Shown here piece after piece: positions 1-12,759 of a DNA stretch of 64,000 nt. The DNA is from Eupeodes corollae (lineage: Eukaryota > Arthropoda > Insecta > Diptera > Syrphidae). Positions within the stretch are counted from its first letter, which is position 1; the number at the start of each line of letters is the position of its first letter. The notes below the pieces were generated by a model. It was given only the letters and a program-made list of their open reading frames with translations. It did no database searches and was not told the origin of the DNA. The stretch covers positions 130,759,788 to 130,823,787 of the forward strand of contig NC_079147.1 in assembly GCF_945859685.1 (NCBI RefSeq). Direction: 5' to 3'. The translations under genes were made by a program, and so were the position numbers.

Positions 1-117
1 GTGTGTTCTATGAATTTTATTTAGGAGGATTAATTCGTGTTTTTTATACACGCATCACTTGTTATTTTAAATTAAACTTGTTACATTTTTTCAAAAGACG
101 AAATAAGTTGAATAATT

Positions 118-172
118 GATAAATTCTCCAAGAGTAACTCTTGCCATGAAAGTGATGGTATGGTTTCTATAT
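118..172 (+). repeat. SINE fragment (internal part)
   Basis: A short stretch with the wording 'ctccaagagtaactcttgcc' matches the middle of the tRNA-derived SINE family found complete elsewhere in this window (for example 58795-59110). Only the central block is left. The surrounding bases 1-533 are AT-rich, show no convincing coding potential, and are read here as intron of the mannosidase gene. Confidence 0.5.
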
Positions 173-533
173 GATATGAATATAAACACTTACAATAACA
201 GCAATTGGTATTTTTAAAAACTGTGTTTGAAATCAGAAAGCAGGAAAATTTTCCAAAAAATGTATTTTATTAAATAGGGAAGGTGCATGTTAACACATTT
301 TGGTACAATTTAATGGTGATTTATGCAATTTGATTATTTGTATATTTAAATTTTCTTACTTATAGTACATGTACAGTTCGATTGTACTTGTACTTAAAAT
401 TTTAAACACTGGGGGCAATTGTACTTGTGCTCGAATTTTTACCTTACTTCAATTTCTCAAGAACTATGAGTTTTTTTTTGTAATTATTTTGTTCTTTAAC
501 GTTATTTAAATAATTCAAATACACTACATACAA

Positions 534-1947
534 AAATTGCACGTGCAGCAATTGAAAATAAATGCGTTTCCCTTACACTATGAACTTCCTTATTATTGAC
601 TTTATTTGATAAAATTATAATGTATAATAGAAAATGCAACAAAACTGCAACAAAAAGTTCGAACTTTGCCTCATGTTTTTTTTTACTGTTAGTAGAATTT
701 TGCCAGGAATGTCAAAAAATTGTTCGTACATCAATCAAATGTTTGTACACTGTTCTATTCTCTAACAAAATGGAAATAACGGTTCTTTTTGAAATGTAAA
801 TTGTGTACTGTAATGATATTGAGAGATCTAGGCTCAGTATGCCGTGGTGTATTGATCGTTTCAATTGTTTTTTTTTTTTTATTTTGTCAAGTTTATTTTG
901 GAAATGGAGGCTTCTCATAAAAAAGTACCTTTTGAACTAATAAACGACGGAAAAAGCTATGCTGAGATATCGTCAACTATTGGCAAACAACGGTCTACAG
1001 CTCAATATGTATTAAAAAATAATTTGAAAAATAAGAGTTTTGTAGTGGCCCCAGGAAGACGTCGAAAAAAAATTCTAGACGCTCATATGAAAAAAAAAAA
1101 ATTGAAAGAATGGTAAAGGCTGATCCCAAGTTAAGTGTTCATAAAATATCTGCTGACATTCAAGCAAATGATGGAATATCGCTTAACTGTTCAAACTGTT
1201 CGGAACTTTCTGCCTTCAAAGGGATATAATGGTCGCACGGTTAAAAAAAAACATATTTCAAACGGAAACGTTTCAAAACACTTGAACTATGCGAATGCAA
1301 ACGTTTCGAAACCATATAATTTTTGGAAGAATGTGTTATACCTTGACGAGAGCAAGTTTAATGTCTTTGTGTCGGACGGTCGCAGATTTGTGTAAAGGAA
1401 ACAAAACACAGCATTAGATGTGAAGAATTTGCAATCAACGGTGAAACATGGAAGCGGAAATGTTATGGTCTGGGAAGCTATGGGGTCCAATGGTTTGGGA
1501 AATTAAGTTTTTATGGAAACAACAATGGATAAAAACAAATATTTAAAAATTTTAAAAGAAAATTTGAAAGCCAGCGCTTTAAAAATTGGCCTTAAAGACG
1601 AATTTTTACAAGGATAGTAAAGGAGTGGCTTCTCTATAATCTTAAATCGCCATTGCCACATCCTAACCAATCCCCAGACATTAACCCTATTGATCATCTT
1701 TGGGATAATTAAGGATGAAACGTCCGAGTGAAAAGTGAGAGTAATAAAAACTAGCTAAAAGCCGGTATATTGGAAGAATGGAACAAAATTTCGCCGGAAG
1801 TCACTTCAAAGCTAGTTCTTTCTATGAAGAATCGCCTTCAGAATGTTATAAGAGCGAAAGGTTATCGCACTCACTACTAAAGCTTACATATATATATATA
1901 TATATACATTTACATAATTAAGTTTTTTATCACTGTACGTGCAATTT
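534..1947 (+). mobile_element. Degenerate Tc1-like DNA transposon 1
   Basis: Coding remnants in several frames between about 904 and 1880 look like a Tc1/mariner transposase. They are an N-terminal helix-turn-helix region starting MEASHKKVPFEL at 904, the first catalytic Asp in LDESKFNVF near 1345, a GSGNVMVWEAMGS block near 1453, and a C-terminal SPDINPIDHLW block near 1675, where the usual catalytic Glu of PIENLW is replaced by Asp. The second catalytic Asp region near 1605 is broken by stops. A 15-bp inverted match (534-548 against 1933-1947, one mismatch) marks plausible ends. Frameshifts and stops mean it cannot make an active enzyme. It lies in the presumed mannosidase intron. Confidence 0.7.
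904..1880 (+). pseudogene. Broken Tc1-like transposase 1
   Basis: Reading shifts between frames: 904-1113 for the N-terminal DNA-binding part, about 1108-1395 for the linker and first Asp block, and about 1395-1740 for the remaining catalytic core. Stops lie at about 1395, 1504 and 1615. The motifs are those of the DDE transposase fold, but the Asp-to-Glu region is deleted and the last acidic residue is Asp in the NPIDHLW motif. Bases after it, up to about 2700, hold nothing I recognise. Confidence 0.65.
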
Positions 1948-3120
1948 GACCTTTTGACCTTTGATTTCCTACTTTGCCCAAGTTGTTGCATTTTTTTTAT
2001 TCATAAAATTTGTAATAATTTATTTTGTTTTGTTTTTGATCCTCATATTATAAACAATACCAAAATTGAAAAAAGAATGGTCGAAATTTGACTTACTTTA
2101 AATACCTTAGCTATTATTTTGAAGAATAGCCTGTACGAACAATTTTTTGATATAGTGGAGCATTTCAAGTATTTTTGTTACTGCTTGTCCATTACAATCA
2201 AAATTAATTCGATTGAAATACATACATTTACTGAGTAAAATTAGTTTCTCAAAAATTAAATCAAATTTCGTCAACGGATCATTATGAATTCATTAAAGGA
2301 GCTGACCAAAAACTGTACTAAGAGAAAAAATGAATTCTTTTTTGATTGTTTGTATGTACCTACTGTATTTACTCATCAATTTATTTTACCGAAATATGCT
2401 AACACAGTATGTCGAAAAAAACAATTCTTTAGAAGTCTTGGCGTTGCTCCTATATTATTGGCTATAAGCTTTTAAGCGCTTGTTGAAAATAGAAATACTA
2501 TTACGTAAAGTAGAAATCGTTGGACCTTTTGTATTCTGAATTCGTACAAAAATTCTTTATTCTGTGTAGCTACGTTATAAAGCATTTTAAATTTTTAATT
2601 CCCGCAATTAATCAGGAAAAATTCAAGAAAGTATAACGGACTCTTAAATTATCCTTTGAGTCAGATATTAAAAGCGTTTTCAATGTCAAATGTCATCAAA
2701 ATGCCCAAACTCAAAACTGCATAAGATGGCCTACCTAACAAACAAAAGGCTGGTGCTTTTTTAAATAGAAAGGAAAATATGGGTCAGCGAAAAACAACTT
2801 TCATACCAAGAAATAGTTGAAATACCTCGAATTTAACAATCAAACGAAAAACAAGCGAAAAATGTATGATTAAGATCCTGACATGGAAAAATAAATGCAT
2901 TCAAACACAATGGACAATAGAAGAAGAAAGTTACAAAACATCCTTTTTAACTTCTTCGCTAAGAAAATATATGATGTAATCCAAAAGAACCCTAACCGTA
3001 CAGGTACAAGGGCAAAATCTCCCTTCTAATGAATGTGGAATAAAATGTTTCAGCGAAAACAATTTCAACTATAATCGAAAGAAGCAGTAAAATAAAAAAT
3101 GTATAAAATAAATAAGAAAT

Positions 3121-3172
3121 TTTATGACAAGAATTACTCTTGGAGGATTTTTTAATTCCTCGCAAAAATTAA
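3121..3172 (-). repeat. SINE fragment, inverted
   Basis: 'gacaagaattactcttggag' is the reverse complement of the central SINE block and is followed by 'aattcctcgcaa', also part of the consensus. It is a short relic flanked by unassigned AT-rich DNA (about 2000-3640). Confidence 0.5.
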
Positions 3173-3649
3173 GACAAAAGTATAGAACTCGAATATACCC
3201 TTTCGAAAATAAACTGAGATGTTACAGTACTGGCTGAGTTGAGAAGGTATAAAGAAAGTTACAGAACTCTAAAACGGCAACATTTTTGCATACTTCGGTA
3301 CCAATAAAAAAAATCCTTAGCTTGGGATTCATGATGAATTGATAAATAAAAACCATAAGAGGAACATTATTGAAATTAAAGGATTTAGCGACATTGTTAT
3401 GAGTGCAAAGTTAAACATATAGAAATGCAATATATCCATAATTGAAGTACACCTACTAAAAAGGCAAAAGAGAATGAAATAGTCACATTCTAGGATATAC
3501 TTTAAATAGCAACATATCAATCTGTGTTTTTTTTTTAACAACTGGCGACAATAATAAAAAATTGGATTAAGTTACAGATGGGAAGAAAAAATCATGGGCG
3601 AATTTGAATATGGAAAAAAGAAATAAAGAGGAAGTCGTCTCATCCAACA

Positions 3650-4750
3650 TTTTTGTCAAACTTGTACCCCAATTTATACAAAACTCAACCAAACAGTTCT
3701 AATTCTCATTCATTTTTAAATGCTGGAACAAGGATTGATTGAGAGGAAGAACAACAGTTTCCAAATTTTCTCAAAAGTGTAGTGTATAATAAGATTCAAA
3801 GTTTAAAAAGCGTAAAGTGATGAAATTACTGCAGAGTATTTAAAATACGTAAACATTTTATTGGCCAACTGGTTGCAAATACTTTCAGTCAGGTTTAAGT
3901 CACCGAAGAAATCTCAGAATAATTGAAGAAATCATTCTAATCCACAAAATCTTCAATTCAATCAACCTTTTGAGCAGGCTGGGTTCTCAACTATGAACCC
4001 TCTTCAAACAATGAACCGAATCATAAAACAGTCCAAGAAGTGTAATACATCGTTATTATATTGCATTCGATGATTATGCCAAAGCATTCGATGCAGGTGA
4101 TTAAATATTTATCTGGAAAGCGTTAATTAAACAATAAGTTGAACTAAAAATTGTTAATGTCTTGCAAAATATGTGCAAAGAGCCAATGAGCCAATAAAAA
4201 CTGCAAATATTTATTAAATCTGAGATGACATTGTATTAATCGCCACAACCAAAAATTAATTACAAACTAAGCTAAACCAACTTTGTTTTTAATGTAAAAA
4301 AGTCGGCTTGTCCACCAATCGACAGAAAAACAAAATAATGTCTAGTGGCGATCACTTTGAAATAGATTACGTGGAAGAATATAACTATTCATATAAAGAT
4401 CTGTTGAATGTTCACCAAAGATTAATAAACGCTTGAAGTCAAATTTGGAATTTGAAGAATTTGTTGGAGCGAAACATCTCGACTCAAACAATCAAATGAC
4501 TGAACGCTCCTTCCAGTCTTAACATATGGCTGCTGGACGTAACAATCCACGAGAATCCTCGAAAATAAACTAAACAATCCTGTCAAAGAGCCAACGGATT
4601 AACAATGAAAATTTAAGAATTCAAATTTTGAAGATGTTCTTCACAAAACCAAACAATTGGGCTGGGCACATATTTCGGACGTCAGATGATCAGTGGACCA
4701 AAAACACAAGAAAGACAAGAAATAAAGTGTAAGAAAACAAATTAAGGGAC
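3650..4750 (+). pseudogene. Non-LTR (LINE) reverse transcriptase remnant
   Basis: Conceptual translation in shifting frames gives pieces in the right order for a LINE reverse transcriptase. They are DEITAEYLKY near 3820, an EQAGFSTMNPLQTMN-like block near 3975, a degenerate FxDYxKAFD block (DDYAKAFDA) near 4070 followed by WKAL and LKIVNVLQNM, a KINKRLKSNLEFEEF block near 4425, and a C-terminal WAGHIFRTSDDQWTK motif near 4655. This order and wording are typical of APE-class LINEs of animals. Many stops and frameshifts show it is dead. It sits in the presumed mannosidase intron. Confidence 0.65.
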
Positions 4751-4979
4751 AATTTCTACACAAGGTTTGTTATTTTATAAAAAAAAACGAAATTTTAAGA
4801 ATTTTCAGAACAGTTCATTCCATGTGTTTACATGTTCTGAGTATATCCTGCATGTTTCAATATTTTTTTTTTGAAATATGAAATATGATATGGTGGTTCA
4901 TACAATATTCCTTCTTAAAACTCTTTCAAAGTTGATTTTTCAGCTCTTGAGTTTCTCATAACATTTCTAAACATAAGTA

Positions 4980-5430
4980 TGGGCTTCGCGGCCACGGGGC
5001 ATCCCATAACCGACTTCATATTTAAAAAACCTTCATTTAAGATAATAAAGGATTAGGAGCTAGCAGATTCAATTACTTTAGAGCCAAATTGGAGATGTTT
5101 AGGAGCAAAAGTTGAAACCAACAAATTGAGAGATTTGTTATTGTTCTGTGAATCTGCTCTTAAACGACTAATTGATAATATGTCGTTGATTACTTTTCAA
5201 AATAGGTTTGATGGCTTCTTGTACTTCTGGTATTAGAGGCGGCTTATCGTGAGATTGGTCGAGCTTCTTCTTAGATTTCTGCTTAACTCCATTATCAGCA
5301 ACAGTCTTCGCCTACTAACAAAATTGATGTTGAGGGTTTTCATCTGAAGAGCATTTGTGATAATACGTTGCCCAGGATTCGTTTTTCATATCTTCGAGTG
5401 AATCTGGATGACGTGGAATAGCTTACTGTA
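4980..5430 (-). other. Possible old coding fragment, unrecognised
   Basis: On the minus strand between about 5430 and 5200 a reading begins PRHPDSLEDMKNESWATYYH and, after a stop or frameshift, continues with KQKSKKKLDQSHDKPPLIPE. The composition looks more protein-like than the surroundings, but no start, no splice sites and no family could be fixed. It may be a decayed transposon protein or gene fragment. The rest of 4751-6030 shows nothing recognisable. Confidence 0.2.
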
Positions 5431-6034
5431 GAATATCGTTGTTTTTTTTTAATAATTTGACCATTATTTGTTCTCTGCTGCTTCTCTTTACAATCACCTT
5501 TGATAATTTCTTTTTTGAAAAGAACATCTTTTTCGGATGTGAAAAAACTAGTTTCCTGTGGATATTTTGTATGACTATTCCGCTTCAGTATGACTATTCC
5601 GCAGATATGCTTATATCATTTGCAAACCTAGCAGTAAACCATAGTTATTAAAAAGCCACATCAGTAAGAAAATTGAACATTTTTTGAAAATATTTTTGTA
5701 GAAAAGGTATCACTGGATTTTTTTGTCCAGAAAATAGAGAATTTTCTTGGTTTCATGAAATATGTATTCCATAATTTGTTCACGTATACATTTTGATTTC
5801 AAATGGTAGTAAAGAATATCTTGACAATTTTCATTCAATCAAACATATCCTCCGTTATCATAGAGTAAAAGTAGTCAATTCAAATTTCAAGTCTATTGTA
5901 TATTTTCTGTTTGTTACAATGTCAACTTAATAACTGTAACATCTGTTTTCGAGAAAAAACGCTTTTAAAGATAGCATTTCTTTCCTGTGTGTGGTCGCTC
6001 TTTGCTGCCATAAAGTTTTCTTTAATTAGACCTA

Positions 6035-6271
6035 CAGTCCCTGGCCATATTATTAGACGCACTGCATAATTTTCATAACTATTAGGTATATGCAATATTT
6101 TTAAATTTTATAAATCTGTTGTTTTATTTAAACAAAAAATAAGAAATAGTTAATATTCTGCATAAAAAATAATTAAAATGCATTACAATATTCGAAAACC
6201 TGATTAAAATAGCTGAATATTGAGATTTTGCAAAAAATCTAAAGTGCGTCTAATAATATGGCCAGGGACTT
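6035..6271. mobile_element. Tc1-type MITE with perfect 27-bp inverted repeats
   Basis: The sequence 6037-6063 is the exact reverse complement of 6243-6269 (27 of 27 bases). The left end reads TA then CAGTCCCTGGCC, the usual TA target site plus CAGT start of Tc1-like elements. The right outer bases have decayed from the expected ACTGTA. The 180-bp interior is AT-rich and non-coding, so this is a non-autonomous copy. The perfect repeats suggest it is younger than the neighbouring LINE and Tc1 relics. It lies about 290 bp upstream of the mannosidase last-exon acceptor. Confidence 0.85.
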
Positions 6272-6561
6272 GAAAATTACAAATTTGCCAAATGCCCAAC
6301 TGTGCCAAATAAATATTTTGTAATGATGAGTTTTCTCATCCCTCCATTATAATCCACTTTCCAGAATTGGATAAAAACTAGAAAATTTAAGCGGTCTTAA
6401 TTTATGTAGGGGGTACCTGTCAATACCAATAATTTAGTTTTATGATTTTTGTCTACAATTCTTGGTAATGGCTTTAAAACCTTTCACAATTTTTATTTTT
6501 TTTTATTATGAAATATAAAATTTGTTAATATTAATTAATAAAATAATATATTATATTGCAG

Positions 6562-9266
6562 GTCACCAATGGCTACGAATAAATCTTAATGTTACACCCA
6601 CAGTGGGATGGTCCATTGATCCATTCGGGCATGGAAGTACCGTGCCGTACCTTCTTTCAGAAAGTGAATTTGAAGGTACAATCATACAAAGAATCCATTA
6701 CGCGTGGAAGCAGTGGTTTGCAAAACACCAGAGTGGTGATTTTCTATGGGTTCCATATTGGAGTTCGATTAAGGATTACACAGAGAAAAATCCAATGCCA
6801 AAGCATAGTTTGCTTACTCACAACATGCCGTTTGACATTTATTCAATTAAGCACTCATGTGGACCACATCCTTTTATATGCTTGAATTTTGACTTCCGTA
6901 AAATTCCTGGAGAATATACGGAATATTCTATTAAAGCTCAATTTATAACAGATGAAAATGTAGAAGAAAAGGCTCAACTCTTATTGGAGCAGTACTCACG
7001 AACTGCATCATTGTTTCCTCATAATGTGGCGCTTATTCCGGTTGGTGACGATTTTCGCTACAACAAAGAACGAGAAGTCGATCAGCAATACAGAAACTAT
7101 AAAAAACTGATCGATCACATTAATACTAATAAAGAAATTTACAACGTGGATATTGCGTTTGGCACACCAAAAGATTATTTTCGTGAAATAAAAAAACGCT
7201 CTGAAAAATTCCCCACTTTTAAGGGTGATTTCTTTGTGTATTCAGACATATTTTCTGAAGGTCGTCCAGCTTACTGGTCAGGATACTTTACCACTCGTCC
7301 ATTTTATAAGATTCTGAGCACAGATTTGGAACACAATTTGCGAGCTGCTGAAATATTATTTACAATTGCTTACAATACAGCTCGCCAGTACAAACACGAG
7401 AATGCTATTAAGGTTTTCGAGAAAAATTATGAAAAAATGATTCTCTCTCGAAGAAATCTTGGTTTATTTCAACATCATGATGCTATTACAGGGACTTCAA
7501 AATCTGCCGTAATGCGGGACTATGGATTGCGTTTATTTGAAAGTATACAAGATGTTGTAAAAATGCAAGAATCAACAATTGAACTTTTACTACAAAACGA
7601 CACATCAAACCACAATTTTCTTTTAAGTGAATTGGAACGAGACAATTATAATAAATTGCCTCGTAAAACTCCAATTTCGCTCTCTGAAAATAATGAAGCA
7701 TCATTTGTGGTCTTTAACTCCCTTACTCAAAAACGAATAGACATTTTGAACATACGAACTACAAACCCAAATTTGAAAATACTCAATGAAGAAAACGTTC
7801 CAGTGCCAATGCAAGTGAATCCGGTTTGGAACATCACTGATAATTATGAGAATCCTAATTCCATGCACTCTGAGCGAATAAGAATATCGGCAAAGCAATT
7901 TGAAATTCAGTTTTTAGTTACACTAGAACCCCTTTCATTGACAACGTTTAAGATTGTTCCTGATGATAATTACAAAAAGCAAATGGCAACTATATACTGT
8001 GAGGAATGCAATGATGGTAATGGAAGTAGCGAGTTCGATGTTAAAGCAAAGCCATCTGGTGATGTCCAATTAGAAAATAATAAAATGCGACTTTTATTCA
8101 ATGAGAAGTCCGGTTTTTTGAAAACGGTCACAAAAAAGAAGTCCGGTCGAGCTATGCAATGTGCTGTTAAATTTGCTGCATATAGAAGTGCCCAATTTCA
8201 TTCAGGAGCGTATCTTTTCAAAACGGATCCTGAGCAAAATGAAGCTGAAAAGGATGTCCTTGAGCAGTATGAAGATGTTCGAATAATTATTACATCTGGG
8301 CCAATTACTAGCGATGTAACTGTGATATACGGACCCTTCTTGGCCCATACTATGAGAATTTTCAATACCAACACTTACATAGACAACGCCATTTACATTG
8401 AAAATGATATTGATTTTGAACCACCACCAAAAAATAGAGAAACCGAACTTTTTATGCGATTTCTTACAGACATCGAAAATGGCGGTGAAATACCAGAATT
8501 TTATTCAGATCAAAATGGATTTCAGTTTCATAAACGTGTAAAAATTTCAGCGATCGGAATTGAAGGAAATTATTTTCCAATAACATCAGGAGCTTTTATT
8601 CAGGATAATAACGTACGGCTAACCTTGCTAACAACTCATGCACAAGGAGCAGCTAGTTATGAACCTGGACAAATTGAGGTTATGCTGGACCGTCGAACAC
8701 TTTACGACGACTACCGTGGTATGGGAGAAGGAATTGTAGATAGTAGGCTGACTAGGCACAAATTTTGGCTACTCATAGAAGACGTAGCTTCTGAAATTAA
8801 AAAAAAGTATGAAGTTCTAAGTACAACATCGAATTATTTAGCGAATGGTCTGCGCTATCCACCGAATATATATTTTGTTGAAAATCTTGAAATACGAGCA
8901 CCAGAGAATTTACGAAGTAAGGTCTCCCTAATTTCATATTCATTACCTTGTGATTTGCATTTAATAAACTTGAGAACGCAATCGGATGAACAATTGGAAT
9001 TATTCCCCACGAGGTCAACTTTAATGATATTACATCGGCAAGGATATGATTGCAACATTGGAAACCAAGAAAATCTTGTCCCCTGTGATGATTTACTCGA
9101 AACAACTGATACATTATCCCCAATAACATTTAATAAGTTAAGTATTGAATCAATTGAAAGTACCTCACTGACTGGAGTGCATAGTAAAAGTAAGTTAAGG
9201 TCTTTTTCCAATATAAGTATAGATCCAATGGACATTAAGACATTTATTTTGACATTCAGTGGTTAA
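6562..9266 (+). CDS. Class II (Golgi-type) alpha-mannosidase, GH38, terminal exon
   Basis: This exon of about 900 codons encodes most of a glycoside hydrolase family 38 alpha-mannosidase, the Golgi enzyme that trims mannose from N-glycans on secretory proteins. It begins at the acceptor ttatattgcag|GTCACC; the first codon is split, giving (G)HQW, and the stop is TAA at 9264. The catalytic nucleophile Asp lies in SIDPFGHG (near 6618), a second active-site block in GDFFVYSD...YWSGYFTTRP (near 7223), and a zinc-ligand His in FQHHDAITGT (near 7467). The family's remaining zinc ligands and the N-terminal transmembrane anchor must be in exons left of this window. No interruption is seen. The longer wording between GDFFVYSD and YWSGYF leads me to favour the alpha-Man-IIb paralogue over IIa, but this is not certain. 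Confidence 0.93.
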
Positions 9267-9780
9267 AAAAACACTATTTTGGAGTCTGATGTGCTATACA
9301 AATCTTGTAGTAAAAAATTAAAATATTAAACACATTGTCTACACTTTTCTTTGACTAAGCGACATTTTATTGAAGTATTAAATTCGGTGGATTTCTCTTT
9401 GAAAATAGGCATTAATTTGGTCTTGTGAAAAATTACTTTTTGTAAGAATCTAAAGCTAACTAACATAGCTTAAAAGTTTTTGAAAAGCCCTTTATTTAAT
9501 CAGCTTTCATCTTTTGATATTTAGGGCTATTACTATAGAAATAGTTAGCATTTTTAGTCGTATCGTATTTCACCAAGCAATTGTTATGTCTTATTGCAGA
9601 AGCAAAACACATTGATGACACAATAGTAAAACTAGTGTTGACACAATCCCAGGTTTATGCATTGGTCGTCGATCTTTGGGATTATGCATTCTTAAAACGA
9701 CATCAGTCCGTACAGACCTTTGTCTTAAATTTCTTAAAAATTTAAGCTATCACCAACATGATCGTATCTTCTTCTTCTTT
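9267..9780. other. 3' flank of the mannosidase gene
   Basis: An ATTAAA-type polyadenylation signal is possible near 9326 (aatattaaacac), but no strong AATAAA is seen close to the stop. The rest is AT-rich with no clear coding potential. Confidence 0.3.
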
Positions 9781-10075
9781 GGTGTGATTTTTAGCTGGAT
9801 TCCTCAACGTGCCAGTTGTCTACCGAGATATTTTAATTTAACACCTTGGTACTCATTTATTAGGGGCAAAGTAAAATGAAAGATTTTCATATAGAAATGG
9901 ACCATTCGATTTGTCGCCACGTTGGTGCGATTTAATATTTCTAGATTATTTTCTTTGGGTCTACGTTGGGCCATTAGTTTATGCAAACAAGCCGACGATG
10001 ACGCAAGAAGAGCTCTATTGCGGCAAACGTGCCCGTGGTGGCCATATCAACAAAGTCGACTTCACTATAAAATTG
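9780..10075 (+). pseudogene. Decayed mariner-type transposase C-terminal fragments
   Basis: Two successive degenerate versions of one motif are visible. The first, near 9820, reads LPRYFNLTPWYSFIRGKVK. The second, near 9905, reads SPRWCDLIFLDYFLWVYV followed by LVYANKP. Both resemble the 'PRSCDLTPLDYFLWGYVK' stretch (from memory of the family) near the last catalytic acid of mariner-like DDE transposases, but the acid is not preserved as such. No inverted repeats were found. The two copies suggest a duplication or two insertions. The rest of 10075-12757 is AT-rich DNA in which I recognise nothing firm. Confidence 0.4.
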
Positions 10076-12477
10076 AGTTAAGACGATAATAATGTTTTTA
10101 AAATATTTCAATTGGTTTCCTTTATATTTCAAAAAAAAAGTTGTATAGTCATTGCTTTTCAAACAATTCAAGACCTCAAAGACTCACAGACAAAAATGTA
10201 TGATGAAAAATGTTGTCCTAACTTGAACTGAAATTCAAGGACCTAACTTTCGTTTTGGAAGTTAAATTTTACGAAAATATATATTTATTAATTTGTACTC
10301 CATGAAAGGAATGAAGTTCGTCACTCCCATCGCATTCACAACTATATAATATAGGTATGGTAAAAAAGGCTCAACACATAATACAATCCCAAAGCTTGGT
10401 GTTTCATCTATGTATTACCTAGTGAACTCGAACAAATGTCTAAAGTAATACATGGAAACTAAATGCATTCAACATTGCCAAAACTAAAAATCCGTAATTG
10501 ATTGCAAGAAATAGGGAAATCACTTATTCTGCATAAACGTTTAAGAATGAGACTTCTCCAAGCGTTCTAATTATTTGGATGAATATTCAGATGAACTAAT
10601 GAATGATGATTTAAGATCAGTATTACTTGATATGTATGATAATAAATTTTGTATAAATGAACATTTCTATAAATAATGTAATAATATTACAAATCTTTTT
10701 TTTTTTAATTACATCCTTAAATTGCTCATTAAGCTGATATAGTTTTGTATGTGGACAAGTATCTATTTTCCCTGCATTTAACAAATAATTTTTAACACAA
10801 AGAAACTTTTTTTTATATAATATAAGAACATATAGCTTAAATCTATGAAAATGACACTATAACATTCGTCCATGTCTAAAGGGATAGCGACTACCATTAA
10901 GATCCTTGTTACCAGTTCCTTATTTTAGTTAGTCAAATTATAATCAAACCTTCTAATACATTTTAAAGGGGTAAATTTGCATATTCATGCCTTGGCATTT
11001 AGCATGTATATTTGTGATATTTTTTAAACTTCCATTTTCATTTTAAGTCTTCATTTAGAGAATAAATGTTTATTTGATATACAATACTCAAACAACAAAA
11101 GACAGTTTACCAATCGAATAAATATGATTTAACATTTCCTTTATTATAATATTTATTATTATTGAGAGCAGGAGGTATTTTATCAAAATCGAATCCAATA
11201 CAAATACAAAAAATTTAATTCTCACTGAAATTGCAAATTTAATAAAACCCTTACTATTTGAAATAATTTGTATAGCTCAAAATTGCTCAGACTCCTCTGC
11301 AGACACTAAACTTCTGAATGTCAAATCTAAAATAAGTCTAATACAAAATTGGTTTCCTGCGACCACTTCAGTGCCCCTCCTGCAACTAAAGTTCTACCTG
11401 CCACCAAAAAAAAATATCTTTTGATTGAAATTAAAATTAAAATACATAGTTACAAAATATTTATGTTTCTTTAATTTAGTAAATGAAGTATTATTTGGTT
11501 CAAGAAATATTTTTAGTATTTTTTGCTCACTGATGTGATCTAAATATTTATATTTGTATTACTTAGCTTATTATTAGTTATAAAAACCATACGAAAATCT
11601 TTCTTAAATATTATTAAACTTACAGCAGTGGTTCAATACAAACTAAAACTGTAAACACATAGATAATTAAATTGAAGTTAATTACTGAGAATATAAAACA
11701 AGGTAGAACGTAATTAAAAAAAATATTATAAATTCATCTTACTTATTTATAAAAAATAAAATTCAAGACTGGATCGTACGGTTTTGTTTTATTGGTTCAA
11801 TGCTTATTTAGCACAGAATATTTTTTAAGAGGTAAGGCAGCGTTTTAAAATAACTTATTTTGAGTTCAATTTTAAATTGGTCATTTTAAAATCACAGGTG
11901 TAAATTTGAATAATTCCATTTAAATTCACGCTTAAACTAAGTGTAGATGGAGATCAATATTTGTAGACCTGAGTGTTCGGAAATAATTAAATAAAAATAA
12001 AAAATGAAACAGCCGAGTAGAATATTTGTTAAGTTTTTTTTTTTTTTTGTGCGTATATTAAGTTTTTGCGTAATTAATACCCTAATTTTGCGACCATATG
12101 ATAACTTTTTTTTTGACTTGCGAAAATTAAAGTGCGATGGAATTTTTACAGAAATTAAAGTCTTCTCTTATAGATTTAAAAACGCTTAAATATTGGAGAA
12201 AACTTCTACAAAAGTATGGAAATGGTTTCCTTAATACCCTACCTTCCAATACCAATCTTCCGGAAGACAAGTGAATTCAAAAAATTGTTTTTAAAATCAA
12301 CCTTTGTGTTTGACCTTGTGTCTAATGCTTGAATTTTGTACAGAACACCCAGATAAAATAAGAATTTGTAAAACATCAACAATTGTTATGAATTCAATGT
12401 TCGTATTAATTTAATTCAAATATTACAGTAGTAATTTGTACAACCAACAGCAATAAACAAGAAATAATAAAAGTGAA

Positions 12478-12510
12478 CGATTGGATCGCACGAACTTGCT
12501 TCTTTTTCCA
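12478..12510 (-). repeat. Short dispersed repeat, inverted partner near 18287
   Basis: 'gcacgaacttgcttc' here is, in reverse complement, very close to the stretch 'gagcaagttcgtgcgacc' near 18290. The matching block is only about 25 bases, so it may be the end of an unidentified element. Confidence 0.3.
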
Positions 12511-12759
12511 AAGACTTTGTTTACAAATAGATCTTATATTTTAAAATTAAAAAAATTAACAAAAAAATAAGCATGTCTCTAAAAAATTAAATGCCATTTA
12601 ATAATCAAAAACCCTTGGTTTATATTTTATTTATTTTTTTCGAAAATCGTTAAAATATTTTTTTTTAATAATTTTTATTTATATTTACGTATATACCATT
12701 TTTCAATTTCAGTTCAAAAATATTTTTAGTATCCAATTTTTTTATAGCATATTAATATA

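Noticed and set aside
8797..9235. Minus-strand open frames of 110 and 126 codons under the mannosidase exon
   Set aside because: They are shadows of the plus-strand catalytic exon; they show no start context and no family resemblance.
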